From positions 134,670 through 198,669 of the forward strand of contig NZ_KE386623.1 in NCBI RefSeq assembly GCF_000428105.1: a DNA stretch of 64,000 nt, in the 5' to 3' direction. A program made the position numbers and the translations under genes. Source of the DNA: Bacteroides pyogenes DSM 20611 = JCM 6294 (GTDB lineage Bacteria; Bacteroidota; Bacteroidia; Bacteroidales; Bacteroidaceae). Position 1 is the first letter of the stretch; the number at the start of each line of letters is the position of its first letter. Below, one piece after another: positions 26,098 through 35,300 of this stretch. The notes under the pieces are model-generated. The model was not told where the DNA came from. It ran no database searches and worked only from the letters and a program-made list of their open reading frames with translations.

Positions 26098-28383
26098 ATG
26101 AAGAAGTTAGCTGAATTTGTGATACGATACCGCTGGGCGGTCATCGTGTTCTTTCTTGCACTGACAGCCTTCATGGGCTTTCAGATGAAGAATGCAAGTT
26201 TTAATCCCGACCTGCTTACCTATCTGCCGGAGCATTTGCCTTCCCGTATGAACCAAAAACAGATAGAAAAGATGTTTGGAGGAACGGATATGGTGATGAT
26301 TGTCGTACAGACGGATGATGTCGTAAACGACAAGACGTTGGAACGTGTAGAGCATTTCTCGCAGGATATGCAGAACATCAAAGGCATAGAACGGGTAATG
26401 TCTGTCTTTGAATTGAAAAATGTCCGCAGCGAAAATGACGCAATGACCGTTGATGCGGCCGTGAAAATGATTCCACGGACTGCTGAAGAAGTTGCCACTA
26501 TCAAAAAGGGACTTGCAGGTAATGACCTTGTCTATGGAAGCGTAGTCTCCAAAGATTTTACGACCACAGCCATTATTGGATTGCTTGAACCCGGAGCAAA
26601 AGACAAGGACGTAATAGACCAAGTGGAGGCAATGATTGCCAAATATCCCGGCGCAGAGAAAGTTCTTTTGGGTGGCTCTCCGTATATGCGGATGCAGAAT
26701 GCGGGAATGATGCAGAAGGATATGGCTCGGCTCATTCCTCTCGGATTGTTGTTAATGATGGTTTTTCTCTTTATCAGCTTCCGACAGTTCAGAGGCGTAT
26801 GGCTTCCCATTCTAATTGTGGTTATGGCGATATTCACGGCATTGGGAGCAACACCTTTGTTGGGATGGAAGTTTGCCGTTACGACCATTATTTTAGTAGT
26901 ATTACTGATAGCCACTGCCAATTCCTACGGCATACACATGTTTGCTCGCTACCAAAGAGACAATCTTCCCGGAAACAATTATACTCCCAAAGAGCTGTCT
27001 GTCAAGATGGTTACAAGTCTCGGTGCTCCCATCATTTTGTCCGGATTGACAACCATTGCAGGGTTGCTCTGTATGTTGGGACATGTGCTGATTCCCGGTG
27101 GGCAGATGGGCGTCCTCGGCAGTATTGGTATTGGACTTGCCTTGATTGGCAGTCTGTTCTTTATCCCAGCATTAAGTTCAATACTTCCCAAAACGAAGCC
27201 TCGATTGAGAGCGGATGACAATCCTAAAAACAAAAGAGGAATAGGGTTGGACAGATTGTTGGATTTTATTGCCAATTGGGTAACGAAAAAGCCCAAGACT
27301 ATTTTGGTTTTGTTTGTAGTCATTTCTCTAATCGGAGCAGCCGGACTATTGCGTTTCAGCATCAATTCAAATCCCGCCGAATTGTTCCCTGACGGACATC
27401 CAGCCAAGGAGTCTGCACAAATTATCAATAAGGAATTGGGGGGCTTTTTCCCTTTCTGTGTCGTATTCGAAGGCGACATCAAAGACCCTGCCTTGTTGAA
27501 GAAAATTGATGATTTGGAGAAAAAGGTGCGAGAAATTCCCGAAGTGGGAACAACGCAGTCTATCGCGAAAGTTACACGTCAGATCAGCCGTGCTCTCTAT
27601 AACAAAGGCGAAGAAGGTTATGATAAAATCCCCGACACCTACGATGCCGTATCACAATACTTCGAGTTGTATCTGATGAGCGGCAGTCAGAGGGATTTGG
27701 AAAAGATGGTGGATTTCAATTTTGAGAAAGCTCTCTTGATGATTCGTTTCAAGGAATTGAACACACCGGTATTGCGACAATGTGTTGCTCAAATCAAGGA
27801 AATGGTAAAAGATGACCCCAATGTGAAACTTGTTGGTGGCAATGCCGATGTATTCACGGATATGGACAAGCATGTCGTAAACGGGCAGTTCCTTTCTTTG
27901 TTGATTTCCCTCGTTGTTGTATTTATCATTATATCCCTCGGTTTCAACTCATTTAAGGCAGGATTACTGCAAATCGTTCCACTCATGTTTGCCATGTTGA
28001 TGCTTTTCGGACTGATGGGATATTTTGGTATCGACCTGAACTTTATGACCGCCTTCCAAGCCTCTATCCTTATTGGAGTCGGCGTGGACTATACGATTCA
28101 TGTTGTCTGGCGGTATCGGGAGGAACGACGTGCGGGTTACGACGATAAGGAGGCTGTACATCGCTTGTTCAAGGCAACGGGACGCGGTATCGTATTCAAT
28201 GCCATTGCCGTTATTATCGGATTTGTAGTTCTGCTCTTTTCAGGCTTCCTGCCTGTCCGCTTTTTCGGAATGATGATGGTGACCATCATCTTCGTATGCC
28301 TCATTGCCGCAGTGCTGCTCGTACCTGCGCTATGTATGGTGTTGAAACCGAAATTCTTGAGACAGAAAATCCATTGCAAATAA
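26098..28383 (+). CDS. MMPL-family RND exporter
   Basis: 761 residues with two copies of the RND plan: TM1 (RWAVIVFFLALTAFMGFQ), a periplasmic loop, a block of five helices (IPLGLLLMMVFLFISF to PILIVVMAIFTALGATPLL and IGLALIGSLFFIPALSSILP), then TM7 (KTILVLFVVISLIGAAGLL) and a second block ending FVCLIAAVLLVPALCMVLKP. GVGVDYTIHVVWRYREER is the proton-relay type TM10/TM4 segment. The MMPL branch exports lipids, hopanoids or siderophores. No membrane-fusion protein is present; the periplasmic LolA-like gene downstream is the usual partner in this operon type. Confidence 0.88.
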   Translation: MKKLAEFVIRYRWAVIVFFLALTAFMGFQMKNASFNPDLLTYLPEHLPSRMNQKQIEKMFGGTDMVMIVVQTDDVVNDKTLERVEHFSQDMQNIKGIERVMSVFELKNVRSENDAMTVDAAVKMIPRTAEEVATIKKGLAGNDLVYGSVVSKDFTTTAIIGLLEPGAKDKDVIDQVEAMIAKYPGAEKVLLGGSPYMRMQNAGMMQKDMARLIPLGLLLMMVFLFISFRQFRGVWLPILIVVMAIFTALGATPLLGWKFAVTTIILVVLLIATANSYGIHMFARYQRDNLPGNNYTPKELSVKMVTSLGAPIILSGLTTIAGLLCMLGHVLIPGGQMGVLGSIGIGLALIGSLFFIPALSSILPKTKPRLRADDNPKNKRGIGLDRLLDFIANWVTKKPKTILVLFVVISLIGAAGLLRFSINSNPAELFPDGHPAKESAQIINKELGGFFPFCVVFEGDIKDPALLKKIDDLEKKVREIPEVGTTQSIAKVTRQISRALYNKGEEGYDKIPDTYDAVSQYFELYLMSGSQRDLEKMVDFNFEKALLMIRFKELNTPVLRQCVAQIKEMVKDDPNVKLVGGNADVFTDMDKHVVNGQFLSLLISLVVVFIIISLGFNSFKAGLLQIVPLMFAMLMLFGLMGYFGIDLNFMTAFQASILIGVGVDYTIHVVWRYREERRAGYDDKEAVHRLFKATGRGIVFNAIAVIIGFVVLLFSGFLPVRFFGMMMVTIIFVCLIAAVLLVPALCMVLKPKFLRQKIHCK

Positions 28384-28486
28384 CTTAAAAGGACTGAAAG
28401 GATAAAAGCAATAAAAGAAACAGTCAAAAGCTTATGAGCTTTTCAAAGAAGATTGATACACGAATATTCATCAAACAATAAATACA

Positions 28487-29290
28487 ATGAAGAAAGTTTT
28501 TTTATCGGCGGTTATAACAATCGCAACCATGTGGGCAAATGTTGCTCATGCACAGGGAGGATTGTCTCCCCAACAAGTACAGCAGAAAGCCATTGAAACC
28601 ACTCGTGTTGCCGGGATGGAAACACAATCGTCCATGACTATTTACAGTCCGTCGGGAGATAAACGGGTTCGCAAGATGACTATCGTCAGTAAACTCTACG
28701 AGAATGGGAGTCTGGAAAAGAAACTCATTCGGTTTACCGAGCCTGCTGATGTGAAAGGCACCGGGTTTCTATCGTTCGATTATTTGAAGAAGAACGACGA
28801 CAAGTGGATTTATATGCCAGCCCTTCGTAAAACCCGACGCATTGTGAGTTCTGAAAATGCAAAGAGTTTCATGGGGTCTGAGTTTTCTTACGCCGATATG
28901 TCCACACCTGCTGTCGAAGATTTCGACTATAAATTCTTGACTGAGCAGAAAGTCGATGGACATGATTGTTATGTCTTGGAAATCATACCTAAAAACAAGA
29001 CTATTGCCAATGAAAACGGTTTCTCAAAGAAAATTTCCTATATCGATAAACGGATTTTCGTTGTTCGCAAGGCTACCTATTATAATCTTGCCGGTGAGAA
29101 AGAAAAGGAGATGACCGTCTCTGCAATTGCCGAAGTGGATACAAAGAACCATAAGTACCGCTTCAAGGAAATGACAATGATTAATCTGAAAAATAAAAGA
29201 AAGTCGGTATTGAATAACAACGTTATTAAGTTCACCCCTTCAATTTCGGACAGTTATTTCACCACTCGCACACTGGAACAAGGCAAGTAA
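28487..29290 (+). CDS. Periplasmic LolA-like (outer-membrane lipoprotein-sorting) protein
   Basis: 267 residues with signal peptide FLSAVITIATMWANVAHAQG. The body matches the LolA-like family that accompanies MMPL pumps: MTIYSPSGDKRVRKMTIVSK, VKGTGFLSFDYLKKNDDKWIY, YMPALRKTRRI, and SFMGSEFSYADM. These proteins are thought to shuttle a lipid-like substrate from the pump to the outer membrane. Third gene of the operon, 103 bases after the pump; terminator at 29310-29353. Confidence 0.82.
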   Translation: MKKVFLSAVITIATMWANVAHAQGGLSPQQVQQKAIETTRVAGMETQSSMTIYSPSGDKRVRKMTIVSKLYENGSLEKKLIRFTEPADVKGTGFLSFDYLKKNDDKWIYMPALRKTRRIVSSENAKSFMGSEFSYADMSTPAVEDFDYKFLTEQKVDGHDCYVLEIIPKNKTIANENGFSKKISYIDKRIFVVRKATYYNLAGEKEKEMTVSAIAEVDTKNHKYRFKEMTMINLKNKRKSVLNNNVIKFTPSISDSYFTTRTLEQGK

Positions 29291-29309
29291 AACTTCTCTT
29301 TTCCATTCT

Positions 29310-29354
29310 ACCTCCATTTGTTGCAATCAGAAGTTGTAACAGGTGGAGGTTTTG
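29310..29354 (+). terminator. Terminator after the MMPL operon
   Basis: ACCTCCA (29310-29316) pairs with TGGAGGT (29344-29350), inner TTGTTGCAA/TTGTAACA pairing is possible, and TTTTG follows. Confidence 0.6.
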
Positions 29355-29399
29355 TGCATTAATTCCAAGTATAAATATCAAATAGTAAATTCTCCGAAA

Positions 29400-29994
29400 A
29401 TGAAAAGACTTATTGGCAAGGAAACTTTCGGGATGCTTCTCTCGGAAAATACTACAGAAGCAACAACATCCCTTATTGAAGAGATTATAAATCTTAGTGA
29501 AACAGACAAGAATCCTATCTCCTTATTCCGGACTTTACACCACACAAGATTCCATTTACAGGCAATCAAAGTAGAAAACGGCTTAACTGCCGAAATGGGG
29601 AAAAAATGTGTCGGAGTTGTTGCATGTTATTGATACAGAATTAGAATTGTGGAATATGCGGGTACAAGGGTTATTGTCTTTGTCACCTCCGAGTCCGCAA
29701 TCGAAGTCCATCGGTGAAATCCGTTGGACGGGCAAAATCGTGGACTTGGTGGAGTTACTCTATGCTCTTGACACCTGTAACTGTATCAACAATGGAGAAA
29801 TCGGAGTAGAGGAACTGGCAGAGGTTCTTTCTAACATTTTCGGAGTAGAAATCAAGAACTGCTACAACATCTATATGAATATAAAGTGTCGCAAAGATGA
29901 CAGCCGCACCTATTTCCTTGATGAACTCCGAGAGAAACTGAACAAACGAATGGTAGAGAGCGACTTGAAAGGCGGAAAATTCAAAAAACGGTAA
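29400..29994 (+). pseudogene. RteC-like regulator fragment joined to an unknown N-terminal frame
   Basis: The frame from 29587 to 29994 ends with the RteC C-terminal pattern: IRWTGKIVDLVELLYALDTC, NCINNGEIGVEELAEVL, and FLDELREKLNKRM. RteC activates excision in CTnDOT-type conjugative transposons. The N-terminal half of RteC is missing. A separate frame (ATG 29400, MKRLIGKETFGML) runs into it and stops about 25 bases inside; it is not recognised. Together they look like a deletion junction or frameshifted remnant. Confidence 0.65.
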
Positions 29995-30010
29995 TTGCAT
30001 GCAAATAATC

Positions 30011-30049
30011 AATCAGGCTTCCCCAAACGAGATGGAAGCCTGATTTTTT
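30011..30049. terminator. Terminator after the RteC remnant
   Basis: A 12-bp stem AATCAGGCTTCC (30011-30022)/GGAAGCCTGATT (30034-30045) followed by T4. Confidence 0.85.
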
Positions 30050-30080
30050 CATCCATAAAGAACAGTACGATGTAAAATGG

Positions 30081-30497
30081 TTACTGCCGATGTTGCCATT
30101 TCTCCTGAAACTCACGGGTGAGTTGTACGATTTCACCTCCAATTATTGCCAATTCAAACGTCATTTTCTCCAACTTGGCAAGCATCGCAAAGGCTTTTTT
30201 CTCAGTAAAGTTGCTCTTCAAAGCGACAACTGTCTGGTTGTAATTCACTCCGACACTGCGAAATTGTCCGTACAAAGTCGTCAGTTTTTGATAATAGTCA
30301 AGCAAGGAACGATCCACTTTTATCACTCGGAAAGTCTCGTTAAAGACCCTTGCCTTGATGAATAGTGACAGACTTGGCACACCGCTTTCCTCTTTCATCG
30401 TGAGGAAATGAGCGTATTCCGTCGGCGTGAAATTGACCGAAACACGCTTTTCTGTCTTCTCTTTGGAGCGTGAGCTCCGAATTTTCTTCATTTTCAT
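30081..30497 (-). CDS. MobA-like ribbon-helix-helix relaxosome protein
   Basis: 138 residues. KRVSVNFTPTEYAHFLTMKE is a ribbon-helix-helix opening; the rest (NYNQTVVALKSNFTEKKAFAMLAKLEKMTFELAIIGGEIVQL) matches the accessory DNA-binding MobA/MobC proteins of Bacteroides conjugative transposons. These bind oriT and recruit the relaxase. The relaxase gene (mobB) that should follow to the left is absent, as is mobC, so this is a leftover of a deleted mobilization module. A hairpin-rich region that could be oriT lies directly upstream. Confidence 0.75.
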   Translation of the reverse strand: MKMKKIRSSRSKEKTEKRVSVNFTPTEYAHFLTMKEESGVPSLSLFIKARVFNETFRVIKVDRSLLDYYQKLTTLYGQFRSVGVNYNQTVVALKSNFTEKKAFAMLAKLEKMTFELAIIGGEIVQLTREFQEKWQHRQ

Positions 30498-30569
30498 TTC
30501 TTACTTTGGATTTTAGTGTTTCACGACATCACCGGCATTTGAGGCATTGCATTCTCACTTTCAAGAAAA

Positions 30570-30721
30570 ACGACTTCGGAGTTTTTCTGCCCTCTGCAAG
30601 AGTAAGGGTTTTATGCTGCAAAAACGAAGTCGTGCTGCATAAAACATACCTTGCTATTTGCTCCGACGCAAATAAATTCGTTCCGAAGAACGATATGCTA
30701 TTCTCCCGAAAGGTATGTTTT
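30570..30721. other. Hairpin cluster, candidate oriT of the inner element's conjugative remnant
   Basis: Inverted repeats nest here: ACGACTTCG (30570-30578)/CGAAGTCGT (30625-30633), TTTTATGCTGCA (30609-30620)/TGCTGCATAAAA (30633-30644, one mismatch), and AAAACATACC (30641-30650)/GGTATGTTTT (30712-30721). They lie just upstream of the MobA-like gene, the usual oriT position. The 700 bases between 30498 and 31204 hold no convincing gene. Confidence 0.45.
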
Positions 30722-30795
30722 CAAAGCCATGAAATACCGACTTATCGCTTACTGCAAAGTTACGATCTCTTGTACCCAAAGCTATTAGGAGAGAC

Positions 30796-30829
30796 GAAGC
30801 CACAAGTATCCAAATCGAAGCCACAAGTA
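30796..30829. repeat. Direct repeat GAAGCCACAAGTA, two copies 21 bases apart
   Basis: GAAGCCACAAGTA at 30796-30808 and 30817-30829; with flanking CGAAGCC it is 14 bases each. Two copies only. Position between oriT candidate and the DUF3408 gene suggests a regulator or relaxosome binding site; the meaning is unknown. Confidence 0.5.
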
Positions 30830-31204
30830 CGCACCAAAGGAAATCACGCTGATTACAGCATCACCGAGCCATATATTTGCACTGTCGAATATGTCGGTGA
30901 GGGTATGTGTCTTCGATAACATCACGATTCGATGAGCAGTATAAGCGAGGGGGTATATCAAAGAACATTTCCTTGATTCCCTTATTCGAACGTGGGAATG
31001 TGCGAAAGCAGATACAATCGTTCGATTGTATTGATGGGCACTAATGAACATCTCCACAGAAAGGGGATGAATGAAAGGATGTACCTCTATCGGTACAAGC
31101 CGATTATTGGGCATATCATTGATAGCGGACATATTCATCTTCATCGGTAAATATACCGACAATGAAATGAACAGTAAATTGCATAACAATAAAATTAAGT
31201 AAGT

Positions 31205-31633
31205 ATGACAGAGAACCAAAACAGCAAGGTAGATCCCATTGCCACCCGAGAACTTATTTCACAGGGTATTCCCATGAAAAGAAAAGAGAGCGAGATGAAA
31301 TGCTCTCAATCAGAAGGGCAGTTTGTTGAATCGGAACGTCCCAATGACGAGTCTATGTCAAAGGATTTTTCAAGAGTTCCAAGACGAGAAAGGCGAAAGG
31401 CAGACAAAGGCGATTATGAGTCGCTTTTCATCTGTCGCAACACCTTGAGAAACCGCAAGACCATCTATATTGCCAAAGAGTTGCAGGACACGTTGGCGGA
31501 GATAGTCATGTCTATGAGGAATAGAGATATGACTATCGGCATCTATGTGGAGAACATCATCCTGCATCATCTTGAGACCTATAAAGATGAAATCAACAAA
31601 TTAGCTGAGATAAAATTTAGAAAGCTGCTGTAA
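31205..31633 (+). CDS. DUF3408 conjugative-transposon protein
   Basis: 142 residues: a disordered charged N-terminus (about 1-75) and a conserved C-terminal part, LFICRNTLRNRKTIYIAKEL then IVMSMRNRDMTIGIYVENIILHHLETYKDEIN, which is ribbon-helix-helix-like and typical of DUF3408 proteins between the mob and tra genes of CTnDOT-type elements. Its expected neighbour ParA is missing to the left and the tra genes are missing to the right, so it is isolated. Probably a relic, though its frame is whole. Confidence 0.72.
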   Translation: MTENQNSKVDPIATRELISQGIPMKRKESEMKCSQSEGQFVESERPNDESMSKDFSRVPRRERRKADKGDYESLFICRNTLRNRKTIYIAKELQDTLAEIVMSMRNRDMTIGIYVENIILHHLETYKDEINKLAEIKFRKLL

Positions 31634-31656
31634 ATCCCTATCTTCAGATGTTTTAA

Positions 31657-31806
31657 ATGGAACTGTTTTTCTCCTTGCCGTCTTTGTCCTACAACATCGG
31701 GACGGCCAGGCTGCTCGGATACGGCAAACATCCCAAAAACCGATTGCTACGGAAGATAGAGTCGGGCGACAGGAATTTCTACCGTGAATTTGTCTCTTTC
31801 TGCTGA
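31657..31806 (+). CDS. Small unrecognised frame, probably a gene fragment
   Basis: 49 codons from ATG 31657: MELFFSLPSLSYNIGTARLL, ending RNFYREFVSFC. Composition is coding-like (GARLLGYG, KNRLLRKIESGD) but I do not recognise a family. It directly follows the DUF3408 gene, where conjugative transposons continue with transfer genes, so it may be the start or middle of a deleted tra gene. Confidence 0.3.
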   Translation: MELFFSLPSLSYNIGTARLLGYGKHPKNRLLRKIESGDRNFYREFVSFC

Positions 31807-31884
31807 TACAAGAGCAAGATCCTCAGAGGACTGGTCAAACGGTGAAAAGTGAAGTTTGCCCTGTTTTATATGCCTTGATTATCA

Positions 31885-31975
31885 AAAACGCCTCTTGCTA
31901 CATTTTTATGCTCCGCAAGGGGCGTTTTCTTTCCATTTTCTTCGTCTTTCTCATTATGTGTGAGTAACTTTGCAG
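31885..31975 (+). promoter_or_regulatory. Hairpin and promoter leading into the inner element's cargo gene
   Basis: The hairpin AAAACGCC (31885-31892)/GGCGTTTT (31921-31928), reinforced by CTTGC/GCAAG inside, has a T-rich exit and looks like a terminator. The -7-type box TAACTTTG is at 31965-31972. Bases 31936-31975 match 5806-5845 of the outer element at 34 of 40 positions. The distance to the ATG at 32321 is long (about 345 bases) and holds no gene that I can see, so a second promoter nearer the gene is possible. Confidence 0.55.
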
Positions 31976-32320
31976 AATAAGCTATAATTTGAATGTATAA
32001 GCCGAAAATTAATACTTGAAAGGTCTTATAAAAAGTGAGAACTTTCGGTAAAGAACTTCCTTTTTGTACTGAAAAAGAAGAGGAATCAAAAGAAGAATGA
32101 CTATATGTTTCAGTAAGAGAATAAGCATTTCAAATTCCACAAAGCAGGACTGAATTTACTATCCCTATAGGGTAAAACATAGTTTGATGAAGTGTGATGT
32201 GTTTCTAAAATAAAACTGCTCTAATGGCTTCTATGAACAATTATTTGATGTTGTTTATTGGGGAATTCAAAGATGACAGCGAGGTATAAGAAAATATACA
32301 TATTAAAATTCTAAAATAAG

Positions 32321-35300
32321 ATGGCTATATATAATAAAGGAGAGCTGACAGGAATTGTTGGGTACAAACAATTGTACCCAAATGGAGAAATGTATCCTCT
32401 CGAAAAACTCCTTGCTGGATTACCGCGTATTTGGGCTATCAGGTTAGTTTCAAATATGCAGAATAAGTTGGTTGGTAAACCTTTCTATAATCCTGATTTC
32501 AGAGATGAGAAAACGACTCAGATTGATGTGCCGAGATTCTTCTTTGGTCCTAATAATTTAGACCAGTTACTTGGTGCAATCCATAGGTATAAAGCCTATT
32601 TCGCACTGGAGACAGAAAGAAAGCAACAACCGATGGAATATGCAACTGGCAGCGAGACACCGCTGCTTTTGCTGAAATACATCATGGCTATGCCAGAAAG
32701 TGATGGTTCTGATAACATTGCGCAATTAGAGAAAAATTTATACACTGCTTTTTTGATAGCCAATGAAATTACCCTTAACAGAAATCAAGGGGAATCACCA
32801 TACAAACAAGAGAATGATTTAGAATTGTATTTAGCCTGTCTTTTGATGTCGAGGTTTGCGTATAATGACTTTATAAATCAGGAATCAGATATTAATGAAT
32901 TGGTTAGGAATCAGAATATCCGAACTGTTAAGTTCTTCAATTTTGTGTCCCAGCATCCTCAACTCAAAGACCTATATGATGAATTTCTAAAAGTATACGG
33001 TCTTACATCATGGAAATATTATTTGAGAACATATTGGAGCATTTTAGCTTTAGCCAGAGATAAAACCGGTGTTATCAACTTTGAACGACTTAGGGATGAA
33101 GAAGAATTATTATCTGAGCAGATAGTGGATAGAGATTCCATTGACATTCATGAAGTCATCCCCTTGGAAGATAATGTGGATTATCAAACTTTTAGAGAGA
33201 AACCATTTATTAAGATAGCACCTCACGAATATGCCGTCATAGATGTTTCATTTATGATTTATAGGATGTTTGATGGGCTATATTTCATATTCAATGATTT
33301 GTGGAAATGTAAGTACCCTGATAATATGCAGGGGTTTAATACAATCTTTACAACAGAGTTTTCGGAAAAGACTATATTGGTAAATTGCCTGAAAGAAATA
33401 ACTAACACACATGGATGGTTTTCGCTTGCTGACGATGAATGTAGGAATGTAGTTCCCCAGAAGAAGTTGAGTTCTCCTCCAGATTTTTATATTCGAGACG
33501 GAAAGAATGTTATACTGTTTGAATGCAAGGATGTTAAAATACCCAAAGAGGTCAAGGCAGAAGGAACCATGCAGATACTCTTGAATGAAGTTGACAAAGA
33601 CTTTGTGGGCTATCTGGATACTAAGAAAAACAAATGGCGTTATAAGGGTGTAGGACAGCTTGTTAGGAATGCTAAGAGGATTTTGGAAGGAGAATTTGCT
33701 TGGGATAAGAACATAGATAGAGATAGCAGAATATTTATGGTACTGGTATTAGCTGATGCAAGACAAGTAGATGCAGGCTGGAAAAACTACTTGCAGAGAA
33801 AGATGCGTGAAGAGTGCACTCGTCAGGGAATTGATTACGAGAGAATATGCCCGCTGATATTAATGGATCTAGGAACTCTTACCCTTTATAAGGGCAACTT
33901 TAAAAAGGACGGATTCCTAAAATACTTTACTCGCTACTATAAGCAAACAACCTTTGACCTCGCGACAATTAATATTGGCGATATGATGACAAATGTTATG
34001 AATCAGACCATGTCATTCAGTAGGTATATGGCAGGTGAAAGACTTTTGGACGGTGAAGAGTTGAGAATAGATATAATGAGTGCAATAACCAAACAACCTG
34101 AACTATTGGGACATCACTCTTATGTTACCAAGACAGTAGAATACGCAGACTTGTTTAATGGACAAGTAGAAGATTTGGAGACATACCTTACAGGCATCAA
34201 CAAACGATGGCTGATAGAAGGCGTAGTTCACATGATTAGTGTGGACTGTTTTGATAGCTTTTCAATGGAAGCGAAACATGGGCTTCTGGTTATGTTCCAA
34301 AACTATAGGGAAAGGTCTGAAGTCGAGCAACTATTTCGCCGATTGAAAGCACTAGAGGAAAAATTTGATAGTACTTGGCTGACATTGATTAATCATCGAG
34401 CACTTTATCGTCTATTAATAAAAGTATTGAGACTTCCCAATGAAAGAGAGGGTATAGGTGAGAGTTTTGAGGCATACGAAGCGTTGCTGAAAGCCATTTT
34501 GCTGGAGAACAGTATGGAGATGCAGCGTGAAAAGGAAATCTTGGTAAGGATAGATGGTGACACAGATATTCGAGATGCAAAGATTATTATGCAGCAAGAT
34601 GTACTGAATATCGATCTATTTGGTGAGAATAAGAAGGAACTGGAAAAAGCACAGATTCTTAAGTTTGTGGCATTAACCAAATTTGGGAAAGAACACAAAG
34701 AGGTGGGTGAAGCCATCAGAAGGGTCGTGAATAATTATGGATTCCAGAATGAGTTCAGTTATATATTGTTGGCGCAAATGCCTTTGGCTGTTTATCACGA
34801 TAAAAAGAATTTTAAAGAAGGTCTATATTGTGTGCATCGCCAAGACTATAAACAAACTAATGCTTTACGATTATGGGATGAGTTTACTACATATATTGCA
34901 GATAAATGTATTGATATATGGGATGTAAACAAGATGGATACAATCTTTGCCGAGCAGGAGTTGCTAGATAATACCTGTTTCAGAAAGTATCCTGTGCTGA
35001 AGATGTCCGAAGAAGAATACCTAATAGTATCGCAACCGTACTATACGCATTTATTGTTCGATGGCTTTTGGTGGAGTGTGAAAGAAGAATTAAAACTGGT
35101 TTATTCTGAAAAAACCATTATGAACTTGTTAACAAAAGATTTCTCGGAGGAGAAATTGTTCTATGAGTTGGTGAAACTTATGATAGGCGACAAGCGTATT
35201 CAAATCTACAATAAGCATTGTTTTGCGGCGCAACAATCAGCACCTGATATTGCTATCAAAACACGACATCATTTGTTTATGTTTGAATATAAAGACATGA

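Noticed and set aside
30796-30829. CRISPR-like direct repeats
   Set aside because: Only two 13-base copies with an 8-base gap and no cas genes.
30470-30919. 149-codon plus-strand frame over the hairpin region
   Set aside because: It overlaps the mobA start and the inverted repeats; the translation is not protein-like (Cys/Arg-rich with no motif).
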